From the NCBI GenBank assembly GCA_014155875.1, contig JACEFZ010027942.1, forward strand, positions 229,501 through 293,500: a DNA stretch of 64,000 nt, given 5' to 3'. The notes below the pieces were generated by a model. That model made no database searches and was not told where the DNA came from. It worked only from the letters and a program-made list of their open reading frames with translations. Source of the stretch: Cepaea nemoralis. Taxonomy: Eukaryota; Mollusca; Gastropoda; Stylommatophora; Helicidae. Within the stretch, counting starts at the first letter, position 1, and each line of letters begins with the position of its first letter. Below are positions 11,241-20,600 of this stretch, in pieces. Both the position numbers and the translations under genes were made by a program.

Positions 11241-11499
11241 AGAACCAACTAAACACACGAGCATTATACTTGAAATGTGTTCTCATCATAGTAACAACAA
11301 CAACAACAAAGATCCGGCACAATCATACAATTTCATCAATAATTATCGAGATCAAACAACAAGGATATTCAATATTATTATATTTCAATATACGTGCATA
11401 GCACATACAAGTGTCAGCTTGTCAACGAGACAAGCACTCGGGAGAGAAATCTCGGGTTCAACTTGGTGAAGATACGTTCTAGGTTTTACATTCCTATAT
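11241..11499. other. No recognisable feature
   Basis: AT-rich non-coding sequence with a short AAC repeat near 11295. Confidence 0.5.
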
Positions 11500-12062
11500 A
11501 GATGTGTCCTAATACTAATTGACAAACCTTATTAACAAACATGTTAGAACACAGCTTGCTAACATACATGAATTAGAACAAACCTCGATAACATACACGC
11601 ATTAGACCAAACCTTATTAATATGGATACATTATTATAAACCTTGCTAATATATACGTATTAGCACACACCTTGTTACCAAACGTGCCTTATGGAACATC
11701 TTCATAACATCCACGCATTTGCACAAACCTTGCTTACATATACGCTTTATGACAACCATGCTCATATGTACGCATTAGGACAAACCATGTTAAAATAAAT
11801 ATATTATATCAATCCTACCTAACATACACGCTTTAAGACAAACCTTGCTAAAAGTGGATGCATTAGTATAAACCTTGCTAACAGTAATGTATTATTTCAA
11901 ACCTTGCTAACATAACTGTGTTATATCAAACATCCCTAACATACACGCTTTAGGATAAACCACCTTCACATGGTCGCATTAAGGCAAACCTTGCTAACAT
12001 TAATGTATTATTTCAAACCATCCTAACAAACATGCATTAAGACAAACCTTGCTAAACATACA
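11500..12062. repeat. Degenerate tandem repeat, about 30 bp
   Basis: Repeated variants of CATTAGGACAAACCTTGCTAA CATACACG-like units (both parts vary). Period is about 29-32 bp, with roughly 18 units and high divergence. Old array. Confidence 0.75.
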
Positions 12063-12076
12063 CGGGTAGGGAAGCA

Positions 12077-12077
12077 A

Positions 12078-12118
<41 letters not shown>

Positions 12119-12870
12119 CTGTCTGTCTGTCTGTCTGTGTGAGAGAGAGAATGGTAACGGAAGTGTGTGTAAATGGTAACGACAGTGTGTAAATGGTAAC
12201 GGTAGTGTGTGTAAATAATAACGGTAGTGAGTGTAAATGGCACGATAGTGTGTAAATGGCACGGTAGTGTGTGTAAATGATAAAGGTAGTGTGTAATTTG
12301 TAACGATAGTGTGTGTAAATAGGAGCGATAGTGTGTATATGATAACGGTGGTGAGCGTAAATGATAACGACAGTTTGTGTAAATTGTAACGACGGTGCGT
12401 GTAAATGGTAACGGTAGTGTGTAAATGGTAACGATGTAGTGTGTAAATGGTAACAGTAGAGTGTATGAATGGTAACCGTAGTGTGTGTAAATGGTAACGG
12501 TAGCGTATGTAAATGGTAACGGTGCTGTGTAAATGGTAATGGTAGAGTGTATGAATGGTAACCGTAGTGTGTGTGAATGGTAACGGTAGTGTGTGTAAAT
12601 GGTAACCGTAGTGTGTGTAAATGGTAACCGTAGTGTGTGTAAATGGTAACGGTAGCGTGTGTAAATGGTAACGGTGCTGTGTAAATGGTAATGGTAGAGT
12701 GTATGAATGGTAACCGTAGTGTGTGTAAATGGTAACGTAGTGTGTGTAAATGGTAACGGAAGCGTGTGTAAATGGTAACGGTGCTGTGTAAATGGTAATG
12801 GTAGAGTGTATGAATGGTAACCGTAGTGTGTGTAAATGGTAACGGTAGTGTGTGTAAATGGTAACGGTAG
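12077..12870. repeat. GT/GTCT microsatellite followed by a 22-bp minisatellite
   Basis: A (GT)n tract, then (GTCT)n and GA repeats at 12077-12150, lead into about 35 units of TGGTAACGGTAGTGTGTGTAAA (two parts: TGGTAACGGTAG and TGTGTGTAAA). Some units lack one or more bases. Minus-strand open frames of up to 297 codons (HYRYHLHT-like) are products of the repeat and are not genes. Confidence 0.92.
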
Positions 12871-13247
12871 TCCCATATCTGACATTGCTTTGGGGAGTGA
12901 CGCGATCAACTGTCACAAATTCTAAGGGATTGCAGTGACGAGATGCAGTATAATAAGTGACAAATTACTGTCGCTTATATTAAAATCGTATCTGTCTTGT
13001 GTATGCAATCACAACAAATGTTTGTTTTTTTAAACGATGAAACAAATGCACAAATGCCATAAAATACTTCACTGTTGCAAAATGAATTTTAGCTTATCTG
13101 AAGAATTGCTCTCCATAGGTATTTGCTTTTTGATTCTTTGTTTCAGACTTTTAGACTTTGACACTTTGTGACAGGATTTGTGCAAGTTTTAACATACTGC
13201 TGTGAATCATGGAAAATTAGTTTTAAAAACAAGCAAACAAACAAATA

Positions 13248-13425
13248 ATGTATTGAAGACATAGAAATATGGACTGATGAAAATATCTAGGTCAGCGAAA
13301 AGAAGTGATGTTAAAATACTGAAAAAACGTAATATGCAAAGAAAATTTATCACAAATATTTAAAATAAAAGAAGTCGATATTTTTGGCAACATTATAAGA
13401 AAAAGAAAACCGGCACATACTGTAA
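13248..13425 (+). mobile_element. LINE reverse-transcriptase remnant
   Basis: Across two frames the sequence reads IEDIEIWTDENI, then VKILKKRNMQRKFITNI and an SRYFWQHYKKKK piece. This matches the common LINE pattern 'EDMEMW.YRRIL....TD...N.EVL..........I..RKL.YFGH..R'. It is heavily mutated and directly precedes the 39-bp array. Confidence 0.55.
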
Positions 13426-13429
13426 CACG

Positions 13430-14125
13430 GGGAATTCACTGTAACAACTGAAACAATTTATAGAAAACTGGAACCTACTGTAACAACTGGAACGATTTAT
13501 AGAAAACTGGAAACTACTGTAACAACTCGTACGATTTATATAAACGTGAACCTACTGTAACAACTTAAACAATTTATAGAAAGCTGAATCCTACTGTAAA
13601 AATGGAACCTACTGTAACAACTTAAACGGTTTATAGAAAACTGAATCCTACTGTAACAACTAGAACGATTTTTATAAAACTGGAACCTCCTGTAATAATT
13701 GGAACGATTTATAGAATACTGGAACCTACTGTAACAACTAAAATAGTGTATAGAAAACTGGAACTTACTGTGACAACTGGAACGATTTATTGAAAATTGG
13801 AATCTAGTGTAACAAATGGAACGATTTATAGAAAACTTGAACTTACTGTAATAACTGGAACGATTTATAGAAAACTGGAACCTACTATAACAACTGGAAC
13901 AATCTATAGAACACTGGAACCTACTGTAACAACTAGAATGGTGTATAGAAAATTTGAATCTACTGCAACAACTGGAATGATTTATATAAAATTGGAAACT
14001 ACTGTAACAACTGGAACGATGTATAAAAAAACTGGAATCTAGTGTAACAAATGGAACGATTTATAGAAAACTGGAACCTACTGTAACAAGTGGAATAATT
14101 TATAGAAAAATGGAATTTACCGTAA
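13430..14125. repeat. 39-bp minisatellite, about 18 units
   Basis: The unit is GGAACCTACTGTAACAACTG followed by GAACGATTTATAGAAAACT. Because 39 is divisible by three, some stretches are open (for example 13797-14042). These are repeat products. Confidence 0.93.
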
Positions 14126-14188
14126 AAACTGGACAGATTTATAAGAAAAGACATTGATGAAGACAAAGAGCGAAGATTTTTGAAAGCC

Positions 14189-14194
14189 TTTAAT
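14189..14194 (-). other. Poly(A) signal ATTAAA
   Basis: ATTAAA on the minus strand, about 97 nt downstream of the stop codon of the secreted-protein gene. It is the common variant of AATAAA. Confidence 0.45.
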
Positions 14195-14290
14195 TGTGAA
14201 ATGTAAAAATATCAGCAGGCAAATTGATATAACCCTTGGCAGATGCGAGATGGGGGAAAGCATGCTTGCTCACACCGGTTAGAAAGTCAC

Positions 14291-14617
14291 CTAATTATCA
14301 GGGCAAAACGCGGGTGCCCATGCGAGCAAGAGAGTGTTCATACTGATAGCAACGTTGTTGGTTTGTGAGTATATGTAACTATAGTCTGGCGGGATATTCA
14401 CTGCAGCTGTGACTGCAGTGGCAGCAGACGCTGGATACAGTTGTTGAAGATACGCAAGGGTTGTGGATAGTTTTGTCAAAAACTGTGAAAACTCGTTGTC
14501 AATGGATGTGTAGACTCTGCCTGACCTCGAATTTAGGTACGTGGACATTGCCAAACGCAGTGATTGCAGTACTGAATTGTACTTTGGCATTTCGAGAATG
14601 AAGTCGTTTTGCGTGAT
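14291..14617 (-). CDS. Secreted-protein gene, terminal exon
   Basis: Acceptor TATATTTTCAG|ATC. There are 108 codons and a stop, ending in APAFCPDN. The open frame extends upstream of the acceptor to 14761 and could be read as an intronless start with a hydrophobic N-terminus. The strong acceptor and the fit with exon 3 make the spliced model better. Confidence 0.72.
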   Translation of the reverse strand: MTQNDFILEMPKYNSVLQSLRLAMSTYLNSRSGRVYTSIDNEFSQFLTKLSTTLAYLQQLYPASAATAVTAAVNIPPDYSYIYSQTNNVAISMNTLLLAWAPAFCPDN

Positions 14618-17600
14618 CTGAAAATATACAAATGCACGCGTATTAGTACAATCATTTGAGTAATAGAGGGCGCCCGGTACCCCCGAAATAACTGTCAGCC
14701 AAGAAAACAGCAACAGACACATGCTGTCGAAGAGTTGGCTTTTAACAACTCTCACTTTCAATTAAGTGAGCAAACGAACTTCATGTTCAATGGGTTGGAA
14801 AAACGGCACGCATGCACATTTTACTTCCTAATCTGCCTGGCTCTTATCTCCCCCGCCTTCCCGTTGATCCGCAGGTTGTGGGTTCGTTTCCGGGCTCTAT
14901 CAATCGCTTCACGAGTGCAGTTTTCTCGTAGACGTACATGGGTCGTGGCTGGAGCTATGTAGTTCGTGCTCTGTGCAAGCATTAGACCGAGCACTAGTGT
15001 CAGAAATGATTGGCTGCACACTAACAACACACTGCGGACAGACATGACTGCCAAAGCCACACGGCATGGACTATAAGAAAGATTTGTTTCCCGCATATCC
15101 TTTACAGGACATTGCAGTCAACACCGGCATTTTTCGGCTGCTGTTGATGTCTTGGCAAGATTACGCTCAGTAGTTTAAACAAAGATGTCTTTTGGAAATA
15201 ACGGCGCAATGAGAACTCTACCCTTTCTTACTGAACATCATTAGTAGTTGTATTGGCTTTGTCATTGGCTTTACACAGGCAGTTCGATTGAACCTCGTGA
15301 GATTAATGATTTAAGGCTGTTTTAAAAAAAGTAAAAACTGTCAAACAACAATTAAAATGCAGTTAACTCGATTAGTCATTTATGCTACGATAGAAATAGC
15401 ATTAACTATAAAACTGTGAGTATTGTATCAACATACACTCATTAAAATACTGTGAAATAAATCATCGTGCTAATTGTTAAGATCTGAAATCTTTTGTCGG
15501 CTGTTCTACTGTCCGCAGTTTTACGTCTTTCTATGTATCACGTCATATTTATGTCATTACATATTGTGTTTTGTGCATTTGTTTTTTGATGAAGACTAGT
15601 CACTGCAACTTCATGTTTTCCGTACCTGTGTTCCGTAAGGCTGCATTACTTTATGTTACTTTATATTGTTTACATTTCCACAACTTTACCGCAGTTCCAC
15701 TAATGTTATTCATACTTTAGACTAAAATGACGTTTGGGTATTACTTACCACATTTTGTACTGGTAGGAGGGCACCACACACATAACAGTCCTGTATGGCC
15801 GCTTTGCCGTCCTGAAATTGACATCCATACCCAACTGTTAAATGTAGTGTATTATTGTGCTATTGGAAAATGAAATAAATACAGGAAAGGAGAGATATGG
15901 AAGATTCTGGGCAATCTTGCGACATGGCAAAGACAGATGCCTGCATAAGAGTTTGTGTATTATATATGCTGAATTACGGGAGCCGTAAAGAGAAATTATG
16001 GTCCGCGCTAGCTTACAAAGTATGTATATATGTATGAGCTCGCATACACAGACAGACAGCACTCCATCTTAAACTACTCGTCGTGTGCTGGTGGTGGGGT
16101 ATGGGGTTCAACCCCATGGTCTTCAATTTTTGAACTGGTCAGTTGGGCATAAATATTGAACCCATGTTCAGAAAACAATGGCAAACTATTGAAAGTAAAA
16201 TTGCCTCAACCTGGGATTGGGTTGATAGCAACGTCCTGATAAGTTGAGAAAAAAAAGGGGGGGGGAGGTGTAAATGAAGTCTTTTACATGATTTTGGCGC
16301 ATTAGTATATGGTGCTAGATTCATATTTATAAAGAGCAAGTTAGCACGTGGTGGTATACATAAATATAATGGACAAGTTACAACCTGTCTACTGAGCACA
16401 GGGGACAGAGGACAGTCCGATGACCCGCTGAATGGTTTATGGGTTGTGTAAGATGAAGAAGAAGATTCACCATTATCATATGCCACGAGGATAAGCGTGA
16501 GCGGTCACGTTTCTCCGTCTTACACGGCCATCTGTCTCGGAACAGGCTTATGTTCTTATTCCCATTATACGAACCATGTGGCCAGGCCATCCAGGAATGT
16601 ATATCTTGTTTTCTCATGCTCTCTTCCCATTGAGTATGCTGAAATTTGGTGAGATGTTGAATCATAATCTACAAGGGATGTAAGAACTATAAGTTTCCCC
16701 TTGACTTCCGCTGGTTTGTCTACAGTTTACCTCTGCTGATATTTGTTTAAAGAGACGAACTCTGCAAGGTACACAACATCCAGCTTAAGAATGGAAGTGG
16801 AGGCTGTCACTGCGGCTCTCCGCTGGATGGAGAATACGACACACACACACACATCGTGATTGTAACTGACTCAGAAAGCATGCTGACGAGGGTGAGGACG
16901 GGCAGACTTCGTGCGGAGTGGCTTGCTTCGCTTCGGAGGTCACGGGTGACAAGCATCGCCTGGATCTTTTCTCCTTGGCATGCCGGTGTGCTGGGAAATG
17001 AACAGGCGGACAGATTGGCTGGCTCTGCAGAACTTGGTGGAGTATTGATACATGACAAGGCAGACGTTTGTGGGAGCACGTGCACACCTCAGGGGAGCAA
17101 ATGGATTACCATGGTCTGGCAAGAATGAGACAACGAGAAGTGACGAAGGGATCTGGCCCACGCTCAACGCTCAAAGGAAAGGCGAGACGGACTTATAATC
17201 AGATTGCTACTGGTACTATTAGTGTTGGAACTCTTCGCTGGCTGCTGAGGATGGGGACGGAGCACTTATGGGAATGCCCCGAATGCTGTGATGTCGATTC
17301 CTAAATCAATCAATCAATCAATCAAACTCTGCAAGGCAGCAGAGGAGGAAAGTTCAGCTGCACCAAATGCTTCTGTGTCAACTGTTATATGATCCTTGCC
17401 GTTTTTGTCCTGCTAGGCGATGCTGATGCTCACTTTCAAATTCGAATATCAGCATATTGTTATGTTTGGCTTGATTTGTACAGGATCACATTCATTGCAC
17501 ACTGATAGCTTCATTGCGTCTCGGTCTCCTTCGATAAATCATATAAGCTTATTTAAATGTACTGCAGGAGCTCCGAAGCACCGGCGAGGTTTCAAATGGT

Positions 17601-20600
17601 TATCGCCAGAATAACAGTAAACTAAATTAAACTCTATAAATAGTCTTTTCGTGGGTAGGTTCTTTACGTTGAAATATAGTTTTCCATTCCATTCTACTAT
17701 AACCCCTACCCCATTCAACCGCAGAAGAGAAGTTATATTAGGACCCATCCCTGACTCAGATTAATAATCCTTTGACTGAGTCAGCCACAATTCAGATATT
17801 AATTTGAAGGTGACTGTTGTCCAAAGACATTAATTTATTGTTTGGGTAACAGTCTCTTTGGCCAACTATTTTTGAATTTCAACTTCCGGGAGATTGTTAA
17901 CTTGCGCAAACTGCACTCATGTTTTTCTGTTGTCATTGTTTTAGATTTTCATAATATGCATGGACTGGATGGATGGGGGATGGGGGATGGGGAAATATAT
18001 AACTATTGGGTTTCTTATTTCTAAAACTATACAGTGTGATTCGTAGCAAATCTTCTGAAGTCAGAGGCGGATGTTGCACCGCAATCAACATCCAGTTCTA
18101 CAAAAGTTTATTAACTAAACAATACTGTCTGATGCGCCGTAACTGTAGCTTAGGGGCAGCGAACGCGTTTCACAATTCCCCGACAGACCGAGTCCAGGGT
18201 TCGAAATCAGCCGCAGACGATTTGGAAGCAGGCTCCCTGGCGTTGATTTCGATGGTATGAGTGTCGGTCGTAATCAGCGGGAAGTTACTAACCATAAATA
18301 TTGTCTGCTAAAATCACAAACATCCAAAGAAAAATATACAGTGGTTGATTGCGACGTTTATAAAGACATGTAACTAATTATCAGATGCACGTAAATACAA
18401 AGCACGAATAACAGTGGAAACGCCATGACATGTACATAAGCAAATTAAATTGGAAACACAAACTGCAATAAATATCTAGACTTACCAAAAATTGAAGAAG
18501 TTCGGACGTCTTGTCTGCGGTTTCCGGGATTTCATAGCACAGGTCATTTGCTGGGACTATGGCTGCCTGCACGCCGAGGATAGCCAAAACTGTGGATAGT
18601 GTTTCACTATGTTAGTTAAGATGACGCCGTCTCCCTGGCGAAGAAGTTAAGGACGTTGTTCGTAATCCCGTATACCCACGTACGAAACACAGCTGCACGA
18701 GATTCGGCAGAGGATTGCGTCGCGCTGGTTACTTATGGAGGTATGTGAGCCGGTCGTTCAGAAAGCAATGGCAAACTACTGAACGTAAAACTTGCCAAGA
18801 CATCAACAGCAGCTGAAAAATGCTGGTGTTGACTGCAAAGTCTTGTAAAAGATGTGTGGGGGTGAGGGGGGGGGGGGGGGGCTAAGATGACATAAGTACG
18901 GTAATCCAACATGGTCACATTACACAATAATGGCGCTTTGTTAACAATGTATTTTCTGTATTAGTCTAGCCAATACTACTTTAAGAGCCGTGTGAAGATT
19001 ATCTGGTTGATTGATTAACCCATAAAAACCGAGATTTGAGGCCTATGTTTACAAATGTTCATTGTGGGATGACTTCTTTGTTTCGTTTCGCCGTGGTAAT
19101 AAATTTTAAATATGTATTACAACAGTTAGTTGCATATCCTTTACGGACGTAGCAGTCAAGCCCAGCATTTCGGGATGTTCGTGATTCCTGGACAAGCTTA
19201 CGCTCAATAGTTTGCCATTGCTTTCTGAACGACCGGTACCCATACCATTTCATTTAAAAAAAAACACACATGGTTATGGACAGCTGTGTTTCGAACAACA
19301 AGCAACGCTAAGTTCGTTTCGAAACCTGTGAAAATATTTAACCCATTCTCTTTAACAGTAAATTTAAATTCAGCGAGCAAAAATCCTGCAACAAACCATA
19401 TGTCTTCTAGTAGTTAATTTACTGACTTTATTAATTGAATTGAAAGACAATTTTCAAAGGACTATAAAGATGTCTATGACTGCAGCTATTTAATCCCTCA
19501 GATCACGTTGAGAAATCTAAAATTAGTACACAAACTCCGTAGCAACAGCGAGACTTACAAATTTGCTTCGTTGCGTTATGTGGTATAAATGTAAACTATT
19601 TCCCGCGCAGAGGTCATATGGTGGTTTCTAAGAAACCATTTCTTTAACAACCAATCATCTTCTTTTTGCAGGTCACGTGCAGACCGTCGGTCTCATAATG
19701 CCTGGCCGAAAAGTGTCTCGATCTCTTGCCAGTTCATCCTCCTCATACATGCCTCGGGTGTCTTTTAAGGTGCGCAGTGTGCACGTGCAACCTCCTTTTG
19801 GTCGTCCTTATCAGAGAAGAGTAGATAATAAGTCACGTGGGCTTTAAGGATGAAAGTTAATAAATATAAAATTATAAACGGGAACATATTTTATGACCGT
19901 CATAAGAATTTATCCAAGCTAAAGCGTTAGGTCATCACTACAACAGAATCTTCTGTGTTGATTTAACTCTTTCGCTACCGTGATCCCATCTGTGGGCACG
20001 TTGTATTTCCTGAGATGGCAGTCCGCCGTTTTAGTGCCACAAAATGATCAGTGGTTTATTTCACATATTTCTGCTCCGTTTCGGAATTTTAAGTTACAGT
20101 AAACTAAAAAGTCGTACAGCCGAAAGATCTCTACGCCATCTTGGTGCGTCAATGGTATTCTAATATTGGATTCTTGTGAATTTTCAGTTTTAAGGTAGTG
20201 TTAATTTGTTTGTTTTGGTTTTTCACAATGGAAACGCCCACCAGTATGCGTCCACGTAGAATGACTTCAGATCAAGCTAGATTATTATTCGAAACTGTTT
20301 TAAACAATAGTGATTCCGATAATAGTGATTCAGACAGCAGTTATATCTGTGAATCTAACATTTTAGCACGTGGTGATAAAGATATTACTAGTGGAACGTC
20401 ATCTTCAGCTGAGGTGTCTGATGAATTTCCGTCTGACAATGAATGTCAGGATGTCACAATCACTTCTCAGCGGAAAGGAAAGCAAACAGTACAAAATAAG
20501 AATAAAACTGGAGGAAAAAACTTGAATCTACAAGCTTCTGTACAGCGTGATGCACCTATCCCATCACCATCGACATGGCAAGATGTGTCAAAAGGAGAAA

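Noticed and set aside
12023..12916. Minus-strand open frames of 285-297 codons rich in His, Tyr and Thr
   Set aside because: They are translations of the 22-bp minisatellite and the GT tract and have no start context or domain.
14618..14761. Intronless start of the secreted-protein gene at 14761 with a hydrophobic N-terminus
   Set aside because: A strong acceptor (TATATTTTCAG) lies inside this frame, and three upstream exons fit it in phase, so the spliced model explains more. Kept as an alternative.
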